The position numbers were made by a program, and so were the translations under genes. Positions 1 through 6,878 of a stretch of DNA of 11,431 bases are shown in pieces (positions within the stretch are counted from its first letter, which is position 1; every line of letters begins with the position of its first letter). Source of the DNA: Thermoleophilaceae bacterium (GTDB lineage: Bacteria; Actinomycetota; Thermoleophilia; Solirubrobacterales; Thermoleophilaceae); contig JACCYP010000071.1 in the NCBI GenBank assembly GCA_013696425.1, positions 1 to 11,431 on the forward strand. Reading direction: 5' to 3'. Below the pieces are notes generated by a model. That model was given only the letters and a program-made list of their open reading frames with translations. It had not been told where the DNA came from and made no database searches.

Positions 1-219
1 GGCGTCGATGTCCACCGCCGGGGCGGTCTGTGCCGGGGCGGCGGGCGCCTGTGGCGGGGCCGCCGCCGGAGGGGGCTTGGGGACGGGCACCGCCGGCTGA
101 GCGATCGCTGCGCGCGGCTCGATCACCGGCGGTCCGCCGTTGATTGACGGAGGCGCGGATGCTGGGGGGTGCGACGCGGTGTCCGCGTCAGCGCCGAACA
201 GACGATCCAGCAGTCCCAT
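1..219 (-). CDS. N-terminal fragment of an unidentified Pro/Ala-rich protein
   Basis: This open frame begins at an ATG (217-219) and runs uninterrupted for 73 codons to the left edge, so only the N-terminus is visible. A strong Shine-Dalgarno, GGGGAG at 226-231 with a 6-nt spacer, fixes the start. The protein begins MGLLDRLFG, a short amphipathic-looking head. It continues as a low-complexity segment dominated by proline and alanine (roughly residues 20-73), probably a disordered linker leading to a domain outside the window. No signal peptide or membrane segment is visible. It lies downstream of recX in the same direction, but a putative terminator and about 310 bases separate them, so it is probably a separate transcript. 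I do not recognise the family. The MGLxDRLFG head occurs in many unrelated bacterial proteins and is not diagnostic. I am confident it is coding; its function is unknown. Confidence 0.7.
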   Translation of the reverse strand, partial: MGLLDRLFGADADTASHPPASAPPSINGGPPVIEPRAAIAQPAVPVPKPPPAAAPPQAPAAPAQTAPAVDIDA

Positions 220-250
220 CTGATTCTCCCCACTCCGGCACGGCGGCCGG

Positions 251-266
251 CTCGATTCTCATCGAG
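251..266. repeat. Perfect inverted repeat (hairpin or operator candidate)
   Basis: CTCGAT (251-256) and ATCGAG (261-266) form a perfect 6-bp stem around a TCTC loop. The element lies 31 bases upstream of the start codon of the left-edge minus-strand gene, just before its Shine-Dalgarno. It could be a leader hairpin or a small operator. No T-tract follows on either strand, so a terminator is unlikely. A 6-bp stem can arise by chance in high-GC DNA, so its function is uncertain. Confidence 0.35.
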
Positions 267-326
267 TGGGTGGTGCAACGACCGCGGAGACGCTGGACTG
301 CGGAGAGGCTCGGCGCGGACGTGCGC

Positions 327-349
327 CTAGGACCCGGTTCTCCTCCTAG
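327..349. repeat. CTAGGA / TCCTAG inverted repeat
   Basis: CTAGGA (327-332) is mirrored by TCCTAG (344-349) across an 11-base spacer. CTAG is typically scarce in high-GC bacterial genomes, so two copies arranged symmetrically are slightly noteworthy. The repeat lies about 110 bases upstream of the left-edge gene start and could be a regulator site or a leader stem. No family of regulator is recognised. Confidence 0.3.
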
Positions 350-401
350 CGTGCTGGTCCATGGCCTCGTTTGTCTCGATCAAGGGTCCGGTCTCTTTCA
401 G

Positions 402-422
402 AAAACCGCTGCAAACCAGCGG
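402..422 (-). terminator. Putative Rho-independent terminator after recX
   Basis: Read on the minus strand, CCGCTG and CAGCGG (417-422 and 406-411) form a perfect 6-bp GC-rich stem with a 5-nt loop. They are followed directly by TTTT (402-405) and then C. The hairpin lies about 110 bases downstream of the recX stop codon in the recA-recX transcription direction, as expected for the end of that transcript. The T-run is short, so efficiency is uncertain, but the orientation and position fit. Confidence 0.55.
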
Positions 423-530
423 GTTCAGGTCCGTTGTCTCATCGCGGGCAGTGCTTCCGCCCACTCACAGAGAGGTTAATCCTGCGGCGGCCGATCGGCA
501 AGCGGTGCCGATGCGCCACCGCGAGGCGGC

Positions 531-1010
531 TCAGGCGGCTTCGCCGAGACCGCGCTCGTGTGCCCGGATGACCTCGTAGGAGAGGTCGGGCTCGAAGCCG
601 CGCCGCACCAGAAGGCGCCATGCACGGTCGCGCTCGCGGTCGTCCGGGCAGCCGCGCGGGAAGCGCTGGGTGAGCAGGTCGAGCGCGGTGCGGCGCTCGT
701 TGTCGGTGCCCAGCGCCCCGACCGCCGCGTCGATGTGGTTGGCGGCGACGCCGCGGCGCTCGAGCTCGCGTTCGATCCGCTGGCTCCCCCACCCTGCCAG
801 CGAGCGCTTGTCCTCGGCGAAGCGCCGGGCGTAATCGGCGTCGTCGAGCGTCCCGGTCTCGGTCAGGTCGGCGACGACCTCGTCGATCATCGCCGGCTCG
901 ACCCGCTTGCGCTCGAGGAACGCGCGCATCTCGGCGACCGTGCGGTCGCGCGAGGACAGCGCCCTCGCCGCGTAGTCGAAGGCACGCCTGGAATCGACCG
1001 GTGTCGCCAT
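531..1010 (-). CDS. recX: Recombination regulator RecX
   Basis: RecX binds in the groove of RecA-DNA filaments and limits RecA strand exchange and coprotease activity in the cytoplasm. The 159-residue product matches the family: tandem three-helix repeats with the recognisable stretches FDYAARALSSRDRTVAEMR (about residues 10-28), then LTETGTLDDADYARRFAEDK, then GSQRIERELERRGV. Its length is at the short end of the usual 150-270 range. I chose the ATG at 1008-1010; the frame stays open for 81 more codons upstream, but that part overlaps recA antisense-in-frame and is Arg/Pro/Ser-rich shadow sequence. The start lies 22 bases after the recA stop with only a weak Shine-Dalgarno, so the two genes are almost certainly co-transcribed and perhaps coupled. 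A putative terminator at 402-422 closes the unit. Confidence 0.93.
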   Translation of the reverse strand: MATPVDSRRAFDYAARALSSRDRTVAEMRAFLERKRVEPAMIDEVVADLTETGTLDDADYARRFAEDKRSLAGWGSQRIERELERRGVAANHIDAAVGALGTDNERRTALDLLTQRFPRGCPDDRERDRAWRLLVRRGFEPDLSYEVIRAHERGLGEAA

Positions 1011-1032
1011 CAGACGAGTTCGGTGAGAACGC

Positions 1033-2160
<1,128 letters not shown>

Positions 2161-2227
2161 GTGTCGCTCCCAAGTTCTGTGGAGGGACGGAAATTACGGG
2201 TGCGACCGGACGGCATGGGTGACGTGT

Positions 2228-2268
2228 GTGACAACTGCGCCGCAGCCGTGAACGAGCAGCGTGACAAC
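2228..2268. promoter_or_regulatory. Paired GTGACAAC direct repeats upstream of recA
   Basis: GTGACAAC occurs exactly at 2228-2235 and 2261-2268, a 33-bp period close to three helical turns, placing both copies on the same face of the DNA. On the minus (recA) strand each copy reads GTTGTCAC and contains TTGTCA, five of six matches to a -35 hexamer. On the plus strand the same element contains GTGACA, also five of six. No good -10 is seen at the right spacing on either strand, so binding sites for a regulator are as plausible as promoter elements. An overlapping inverted repeat TGAACG/CGTTCA (2249-2276) adds to the structure. Confidence 0.35.
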
Positions 2269-2282
2269 GGCGTTCATCCCAC

Positions 2283-2636
2283 ATGGGGACCCTTCGCACG
2301 CTCCTTCTCGTCGCGGCGGTGGGCGGCTCGTTCCAGAACGGCCTGATCGAGGCTCCGGCGCCCATCAAGGAGCCCGTGGAGAGCGCATCGGCCGACGTGC
2401 ATGCGTGGCAGGACCGCCAGGCCGACCGGATCTGCTGCGCGCCGCTGATGGATCGAGTGTGCGATTCGACGTGCTATTGGGCGTACAAACGCGATCTCGA
2501 TCGTCCGTTGGCGCGTAGCCGCAACGCCTCGCGCGCATCGGTGACGCTTCGACCATCACCCCCTCAATGCCCGCCGTCCAAACGAGCGCCGAAAGGCGCG
2601 AGCCTCAATCCACCAGCTTGCGCACCATGCCGCTGA
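2283..2636 (+). CDS. Doubtful small cysteine-containing protein, possibly exported
   Basis: This 117-codon frame starts at ATG 2283. It begins MGTLRTLLLVAAVGG, which resembles a signal peptide or short membrane anchor. A region around residues 45-70 follows with closely spaced cysteines: RICCAPLMDRVCDSTCYWAY. Third-position GC is high for roughly the first 65 codons, as in real genes here, then decays. The last 30 or so residues are Pro/Arg-rich and run through the putative terminator into the antisense end of the permease gene. No Shine-Dalgarno precedes the start, so translation would have to be leaderless or begin elsewhere. It could be a real small protein, a gene remnant frameshifted near codon 70-85, or chance. 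I do not recognise the cysteine pattern. Confidence 0.28.
   Translation: MGTLRTLLLVAAVGGSFQNGLIEAPAPIKEPVESASADVHAWQDRQADRICCAPLMDRVCDSTCYWAYKRDLDRPLARSRNASRASVTLRPSPPQCPPSKRAPKGASLNPPACAPCR
2586..2599 (-). terminator. Terminator-like hairpin after the ABC permease
   Basis: GCGCC (2586-2590) and GGCGC (2595-2599) form a perfect 5-bp stem around the stable tetraloop GAAA (UUUC on the minus transcript). It sits 5 bases past the permease stop codon. In minus-strand direction it is followed by TCGTTTGG, a poor U-tract, so termination may be partial or Rho-assisted. Its position at the end of a long co-directional gene run is the main support. Confidence 0.4.
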
Positions 2637-3387
2637 TCGCCAGGCGCCACACCACGACGCCGAAGAGCAGCAGCGCGCCCAGGTGCAAGAGGTCGACCCA
2701 GCCGTAGAGGCTGAAGACGCAGTCGCGCACCAGCTGCACCAGGTGGTAGAGCGGGTTCAGGTTCGCGAGGACCTGTACCCATTCGGGCTGCTGGTCGATC
2801 GGGAAGAAGGTGCCGGCCACCAGGAACAGCGGTGTGAGAATGCCGCTCGTGATGTAGGAGAAGGAGTCGATCGATTTCGAGCGCGCGGCCATCGCGATGC
2901 CGAAGGAGGCCCAGCCGAAGCCGCCGATGAAGGCCAGGAACGGCACGAAGAGCATCCCCCAGCTCGGATCGAGCCCGAAGATCATCGCCACGAGCATCGG
3001 CACACAGCCGAAGATGCCTGCGCGCAGCGCGATCCACAGCGCCTCGGCGGTCACGATCTCGTCGGTGTCCACCGGCGCGGCGAGCATCGCGTCGTAGGTG
3101 TGCTGGAACTCGTACTTCACGAACGTCGAGAACAGCCCCGGGAACGCGGAGGAGAACAGCACGGCGGTCGCCACGATCCCCGTGCCGACGAAATCGATGT
3201 AGCTGTAACCCCCGACCGAGGACACGATCGATCCGAAGCCGAACCCGAAGGCGAGCAGGTAGATCGTCGGGTCGACCATCGACGAGAACGCGGAGGAGCG
3301 CCAGTAGGAGGAGAAGTTGATGACCTCGCGCACGAGCACGCCCTGCAGCGCGACGGACTCGATCGGCTTCATCCCGGGGAGCTTCAC
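2605..3387 (-). CDS. ABC-2 type transporter permease, NodJ/DrrB-like
   Basis: This is the membrane subunit of an ABC exporter pairing with the ATPase encoded just upstream. From the chosen start the protein has 260 residues and six probable membrane segments: about 38-56, 64-88, 115-137, 143-167, 177-196 and 232-252. The stretch LTPLFLVAGTFFPIDQQPEW followed by NLNPLYHLVQLVR is the characteristic C-terminal region of NodJ/DrrB-type ABC-2 permeases. I chose GTG 3387 because AGGAGG (3398-3403) lies 10 nt ahead; ATG 3372 is the alternative and would shorten it by five residues. The gap from the ATPase stop is 52 bases, so the two are surely one unit. The substrate cannot be told from sequence; the family includes lipo-oligosaccharide, polysaccharide and drug exporters. 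Confidence 0.88.
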   Translation of the reverse strand: MKLPGMKPIESVALQGVLVREVINFSSYWRSSAFSSMVDPTIYLLAFGFGFGSIVSSVGGYSYIDFVGTGIVATAVLFSSAFPGLFSTFVKYEFQHTYDAMLAAPVDTDEIVTAEALWIALRAGIFGCVPMLVAMIFGLDPSWGMLFVPFLAFIGGFGWASFGIAMAARSKSIDSFSYITSGILTPLFLVAGTFFPIDQQPEWVQVLANLNPLYHLVQLVRDCVFSLYGWVDLLHLGALLLFGVVVWRLAISGMVRKLVD

Positions 3388-3439
3388 GCCGAACTCGCCT
3401 CCTGGTGCGAAGCCGTGGTCTGTGTTCGCCCCAGGGGCG

Positions 3440-4324
3440 TCACGCGATCTCCTCCCCCGTGAGCAGCACGAACACGTCCTCGAGGTTGGCCGGGCGGCGC
3501 TCGCCGTCTGGCGCATCCCCGTTCGGGCCGAGGATGGCAATCGAGGTGCCTGTGCGGCGCGTGCGCAGTCCCTTCGAGGCGGACTCCCGCTCGATCTCCT
3601 CGAGCCGCGCGGGCGGACCGTAGACCTCGAGCGCCTCGCCCCCGGCGTGCTCGGCGATGAGCTCGGCCGGCGTGCCCTCCGCCACGGCGCTGCCGTGGGA
3701 CATGATCGTGACGCGGTCGCAGAGCCGCTCGGCCTCCTCGATGTAGTGCGTCGACATCAGGATCGACACGCCTTCGCTGCGCAGCAGGTCAATCAACGCC
3801 CACAGCTCCTGGCGCACCTGCGGGTCGAGCCCGACGGTGGGCTCGTCGAGCAGGATCAGCCGCGGCTGGTGCACGAGAGCACGCGCGATCAGCAGGCGCC
3901 GGCGCATGCCGCCGGAGAGCTCGTCGACCTTGGTGTCACGCCGGTCGCCCAGGCGCGCGACCCGCACGGCGCGCTCGATCGCCTCCTTGCGGTCCGTGCG
4001 CGCCACGCGGTAGAGGAACGACGCGACGATCAGGTTCTGCTCCACGGTGAGCGTCGTGTCGAGGTTGTCGAGTTGCGGCACGACCCCCATGACCGCGCGC
4101 GAGGCCTTCGACTCCTCCGGGAGCCGCGAGCCGAGCACCACCAGCTCCCCCTCGTCGGCGATCGACTGTGCCGTGAGCAGCCGCATCGTGGTCGACTTGC
4201 CCGCTCCGTTCGGTCCGAGCAGGCCGATGCACCTGCCCTCGGGAACCTCGAGGTCGAGGCCGTCCACGGCCGTGATGTCGCCGTAGCGCTTCACGACGCC
4301 GCGGATCGAGATCGCGGCGGCCAT
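3440..4324 (-). CDS. ABC-2 transporter ATPase, NodI/DrrA-like
   Basis: This 294-residue cytoplasmic ATPase powers the permease encoded downstream. All motifs are intact: Walker A GPNGAGKST (37-45), Q-loop Q84 within GVVPQLDNLD, signature LSGGM (136-140), Walker B LILLDE (156-161), D-loop GLDP (165-168) and switch histidine H193 in STH. The PQxDNLD form of the Q-loop and the EPTVGLDPQVRQ segment are typical of the NodI/DrrA subfamily. After about residue 220 there is a C-terminal extension, ending in a NLEDVFVLLTGEE motif as DrrA-like proteins often do. Its ATG (4322-4324) shares one base with the thpR stop (TGATG on the minus strand), so translation is probably coupled to thpR. The substrate is unknown. 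Confidence 0.92.
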   Translation of the reverse strand: MAAAISIRGVVKRYGDITAVDGLDLEVPEGRCIGLLGPNGAGKSTTMRLLTAQSIADEGELVVLGSRLPEESKASRAVMGVVPQLDNLDTTLTVEQNLIVASFLYRVARTDRKEAIERAVRVARLGDRRDTKVDELSGGMRRRLLIARALVHQPRLILLDEPTVGLDPQVRQELWALIDLLRSEGVSILMSTHYIEEAERLCDRVTIMSHGSAVAEGTPAELIAEHAGGEALEVYGPPARLEEIERESASKGLRTRRTGTSIAILGPNGDAPDGERRPANLEDVFVLLTGEEIA

Positions 4325-4815
4325 CAGAGGGCCTGGTAGACGGATTTCGGGTGGCTTCGGTACAGAGTCATGGATTCAGTAGTGATACTGGACGGTACAG
4401 AGTTAGGATCAGCAGCGTCCACACCCCTCCCCCGGGCGAGGGTCACGTGCGGCCACCACGGCCGGCTCTCCCGCTTGTGGAAGGGAACGAGCGCCTCTGC
4501 AACTTGAGACTGGAGCGCGGTCGCTTTCTCATCGTCGTCCCTCAGGGATAGCGCACTCAGATGGCGGAGCCTGCGCACCCCCTCGACGGCGAGCTCACAG
4601 CGGGCATCCCCGGCCGGCAGCACCGCGCGGATCGCCGGGAGCTCGCTCTCCGGCCGTGAGCCGAGGAACACGAGCGTGACGTGCAGCGACCCCGGGGCCA
4701 AAGCCCGCATGCCCTCGGGCACGGGCAGCCCAGCGAGCGCAGCGCGGCTCTGCGCGGTGAGGTCGAGCGCGACGAACAGCCGCGCCCGCGGCTCAGACGG
4801 GGAGGTCCTCGCCAC
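4324..4815 (-). CDS. thpR: RNA 2',3'-cyclic phosphodiesterase ThpR (2H family)
   Basis: ThpR (formerly 2'-5' RNA ligase LigT) hydrolyses 2',3'-cyclic phosphate RNA ends. The 163-residue product carries both catalytic HxT motifs of the 2H phosphoesterases: HVT at 45-47 in LHVTLVFLG and HVT at 123-125 in WWPHVTLARG. The N-terminal RLFVALDL strand is also typical. The start is a GTG (4813-4815) with no clear Shine-Dalgarno, and the gene overlaps the end of cinA by 23 bases, suggesting coupled translation. The last 30 or so codons have unusual third positions (many T and A) and contain an 11-bp repeat in two reading frames. The C-terminus after LYRS is shorter than usual for the family. Catalysis should be intact, but the C-terminal strand may be altered. 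Confidence 0.88.
   Translation of the reverse strand: MARTSPSEPRARLFVALDLTAQSRAALAGLPVPEGMRALAPGSLHVTLVFLGSRPESELPAIRAVLPAGDARCELAVEGVRRLRHLSALSLRDDDEKATALQSQVAEALVPFHKRESRPWWPHVTLARGRGVDAADPNSVPSSITTESMTLYRSHPKSVYQAL
4358..4403. repeat. 11-bp direct repeat inside the 3' end of thpR
   Basis: CGGTACAGAGT occurs at 4358-4368 and again at 4393-4403, a 35-base period. The bases that follow are also similar (CATGGATTC against TAGGATC). Because 35 is not a multiple of three, the thpR frame reads the copies differently: one as the conserved TLYR, the other as NSVP. This patch is less GC-rich than the rest of the gene. A small local duplication is the simplest explanation. Confidence 0.5.
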
Positions 4816-6082
4816 GCAGCAGCCGGCGCAGCATGTGCATCGCGACGGTGGTCGAGCGGTCGCGGATCTCCGTGCGGTCGCCGGGCATCCGGATGTCGCG
4901 CGCCAGGACCGTGCCGGAGGCGTCCTTCACGCACCAGCACACGTAGCCGACAGGCTTCGCCTCCGTCCCGCCATCGGGGCCGGCAACGCCGGTGATCGCC
5001 GCCGCGAAGTCCGCACCGAAGCGCGCGAGCGCGCCGTCGGCCATCGCCTCGGCCACCTCCGGCGACACGGCGCCCTCTGCCTCGATCAGCGCGGGATCGA
5101 CGCCGAGCAGCTCCGCCTTCGCGGTGTTCGAGTAGGACACGACACCCCCCGCGACGTGCCCCGAGGAGCCCGGCAGCTCGGTGAGCCGCGCGCTGAGCAG
5201 CCCGCCGCTGCAGGACTCCGCAACCGCGATCGGGCGGCCGCCGAGCAGGTCGAACACCTGCCTGTCGACGGTCGATCCGTCCTCGGAGAAGAGCGTGTTC
5301 CCATGGCGCTCGCGGATGAGCGCGTGCAGCGCCGGCCAGGAGTCCGAGGCCGCGCCGTGGCGCACCACCACCTCCACCTCGCCGCGGCGCAGGCAGGTAG
5401 TGATCTCGAGGTCCTCGAAGCCGGCGATCTGCTCCTCGGCCACCCGCAGCGTCTCCGCGATCTCCGACTCGGGGATGCCGAAGAGCCGCAGCATGTCCTG
5501 CTCGTATTCCGAGCGCCCGGCGCTCGCGCCGGCGAACTCCTCCGAGGCGACCGCGGCCGGCCACATCGCATGCAGCTCGCGCGGCGGACCCGGGAGCACG
5601 ACCACCGTGGGTCCGGACCGCCCCTCGGCCGGAGGCACCACGAGGCCCGGTGCGGTGCCGGCGGGGTCGATCGCGAGAGCGCCCTCGGGCACCATCGCCT
5701 GCTTGCGGTTCGAGGCGCGGATCGACTCCTCGCTCAGGTGCGACCAGCGCTTCATCAGCGGCTTGAGAATCTGCCAGATCTTCTCCTCCATCTCCTCGTC
5801 GAGCGCGAGCGGCCGGCCCTGGAAGGCCGCCACCACCTCGCCGGTGAGGTCATCGGCGGTCGGGCCAAGCCCGCCGCTCGTGATCACGAGATCCATCCCC
5901 TGGTCGGCCATGAAGCGCAGCTGGGCCTCCATGTCCTCGGGACGGTCGGCGCAGATCGTGATGTGTGCGAGCTCGATGCCGAGTTCGAGCAGCCGATCCG
6001 CGAGCCACGGGCCGTTGCGGTCACGGACCCGGCCGGTGAGGACCTCGGTGCCGGTGACGACGATGCCCGCGCGGGCGCTCAA
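4793..6082 (-). CDS. cinA: CinA: competence/damage-inducible protein with NMN amidohydrolase domain
   Basis: This 429-residue two-domain protein is of normal CinA length. The N-terminal MoaB/MogA-like domain (about 1-170), known in the family as an ADP-ribose pyrophosphatase, shows GTEVLTGRVRDRNG (11-24), TSGGLGPTADDLT (68-80) and LPGPPRE (163-169). The C-terminal PncC domain (about 275-425), which deamidates nicotinamide mononucleotide in NAD salvage, shows AESCSGG (288-294), GGVVSYSNTAK (312-322) and ITGVAGPDGG (363-372). The start is TTG 6082; there is no ATG or GTG in frame between the upstream stop and this point, and the product then begins MSARAGIVVTGTE as expected. It lies 7 bases after the RodZ-like gene and overlaps thpR by 23, so it is in one transcript. 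Here cinA is not directly upstream of recA; thpR and an ABC exporter intervene. Confidence 0.95.
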   Translation of the reverse strand: MSARAGIVVTGTEVLTGRVRDRNGPWLADRLLELGIELAHITICADRPEDMEAQLRFMADQGMDLVITSGGLGPTADDLTGEVVAAFQGRPLALDEEMEEKIWQILKPLMKRWSHLSEESIRASNRKQAMVPEGALAIDPAGTAPGLVVPPAEGRSGPTVVVLPGPPRELHAMWPAAVASEEFAGASAGRSEYEQDMLRLFGIPESEIAETLRVAEEQIAGFEDLEITTCLRRGEVEVVVRHGAASDSWPALHALIRERHGNTLFSEDGSTVDRQVFDLLGGRPIAVAESCSGGLLSARLTELPGSSGHVAGGVVSYSNTAKAELLGVDPALIEAEGAVSPEVAEAMADGALARFGADFAAAITGVAGPDGGTEAKPVGYVCWCVKDASGTVLARDIRMPGDRTEIRDRSTTVAMHMLRRLLRGEDLPV

Positions 6083-6089
6083 GGGGCGC

Positions 6090-6866
6090 TCACTGGCACG
6101 GCCGCTGCCCGTCGGGCAGCTCGCGTGTCTTGCCGGGGCGGAAGTCGAAGCCGACGGGAGTCGGGCCCGGGGTGATCTTCACGGCCTTGCCGTTCGCCGT
6201 GATCTTCACCGACCGGCGGCCTAGATTCACGCGCAGGTGCTTGCCCCTGAAGGTCTGGGCCTTCGCGAGCGAGTTCTCGATCTCGGGCTCGGTGCCCTCC
6301 CCGCGGTCGATGCAGACGTAGGTCGGAGCGGTCGGCGAGATCTTGAGCGTCACGCGCCTGGGCGCCGCCGGCCGCTCGCGGCGCTTGCGCCGCGGAGTGG
6401 TGCGCTGGGTGGATGTCCGGGCCTTCTCGGTCGCCGTCTCGTCCTTGTCTCCCCCGCCCGGTCCGCTGTCGCTCGAGAGCCCCACGATCAGGAGGATCAC
6501 GAGGATCCCCACGACGGCGCCCACGATGAGCACGCCGGGTGAGGGCGGCCCGCCGATGCTCCGGCGCTGCTGGCGCTCACGCCCGCGCGGCGGCGGGGCG
6601 CCGATCGGCTGCCGCGGCTCGAGCGGATCGGGCGATTCGTGCCGTGCGCGGAACTCCTCGATCAGCAGGCTCGAGTCGATCCCGAGGTAGTCCCCGTAGG
6701 TGCGCAGGAACGACCGCACGAACGTGGGCCCTGGGAGAAGGGCGAACTCCTCGTTCTCGAGTGCGCGCAGGTACTTGGCGCGGATCTTGGTGCGGGTCTC
6801 GACCTCGGTGATGTCGATCCCCTGGCGCATCCGCGCTTCCCGCAGGGTCTCCCCTATGCCAAGCAT
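6090..6866 (-). CDS. RodZ-like helix-turn-helix membrane protein (HTH_25 / DUF4115-like)
   Basis: This is a 258-residue single-pass membrane protein. The N-terminal cytoplasmic HTH_25 domain (1-75) includes IGETLREARMRQGIDI, then TKIRAKYLRALENEEF, then LPGPTFVRSFLRTYGDYLGI, the hallmark of RodZ-type proteins. A Pro/Arg-rich linker leads to one membrane helix (about 111-130, GVLIVGAVVGILVILLIVGL). A basic, low-complexity segment and a small extracytoplasmic beta domain (about 170-258) resembling DUF4115 follow, ending in Cys-Gln. RodZ tethers MreB filaments in rods. In actinobacteria without MreB the role is less clear, and I see no mreB here, so I leave the symbol empty. The start ATG lies 12 bases after the ftsK stop and the gene ends 7 bases before cinA, so the three are co-transcribed. 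Confidence 0.85.
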   Translation of the reverse strand: MLGIGETLREARMRQGIDITEVETRTKIRAKYLRALENEEFALLPGPTFVRSFLRTYGDYLGIDSSLLIEEFRARHESPDPLEPRQPIGAPPPRGRERQQRRSIGGPPSPGVLIVGAVVGILVILLIVGLSSDSGPGGGDKDETATEKARTSTQRTTPRRKRRERPAAPRRVTLKISPTAPTYVCIDRGEGTEPEIENSLAKAQTFRGKHLRVNLGRRSVKITANGKAVKITPGPTPVGFDFRPGKTRELPDGQRPCQ

Positions 6867-6878
6867 CAGGGCCGCAGT

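Larger units (their letters stand above)
220..530. other. Intergenic region between recX and the left-edge gene
   Basis: No convincing gene is present in these 311 bases. Open frames on either strand here have poor codon use and overlap the flanking genes. The region holds a minus-strand terminator candidate (402-422), a 6-bp perfect hairpin (251-266) and a second 6-bp inverted repeat (327-349). The last two lie in what would be the upstream leader or promoter region of the left-edge gene. No tRNA fold was found. Base composition around 340-480 is less GC-rich than the flanking genes, as expected for non-coding DNA here. Confidence 0.6.
2161..2604. other. Intergenic region between recA and the ABC permease
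   Basis: This 444-base region separates the recA start from the permease stop. Nearest recA it holds the recA leader with its Shine-Dalgarno and a TAATTT hexamer (minus strand, 2191-2196), the only AT-rich patch, which could serve as a -10. Next come two GTGACAAC repeats 33 bases apart and an inverted repeat TGAACG/CGTTCA (2249-2254 and 2271-2276). From 2283 a plus-strand frame with coding-like composition continues to 2636. A terminator-like hairpin (2586-2599) sits at the permease end. No other gene is supported. Confidence 0.6.

Noticed and set aside
144..479. Plus-strand 111-codon frame at the left end
   Set aside because: It begins antisense to the left-edge gene, has no Shine-Dalgarno, and runs through the inverted repeats and the terminator with no protein-like pattern.
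361..480. Possible tRNA or other structured RNA (GGTTCAGGTCC resembling a T-arm)
   Set aside because: The T-loop does not fit TTCRANY, the stem does not pair, and no acceptor or anticodon arm can be built. The strong stem here is better explained as the recX terminator.
2249..2276. TGAACG/CGTTCA as a LexA (SOS) box
   Set aside because: The half-sites are 16 bases apart; known actinobacterial LexA boxes have GAAC and GTTC about 4 bases apart.
4676..6175. Long plus-strand open frame opposite cinA (499 codons)
   Set aside because: Antisense shadow of cinA and thpR; composition rich in Arg, His and Ala with no motif.
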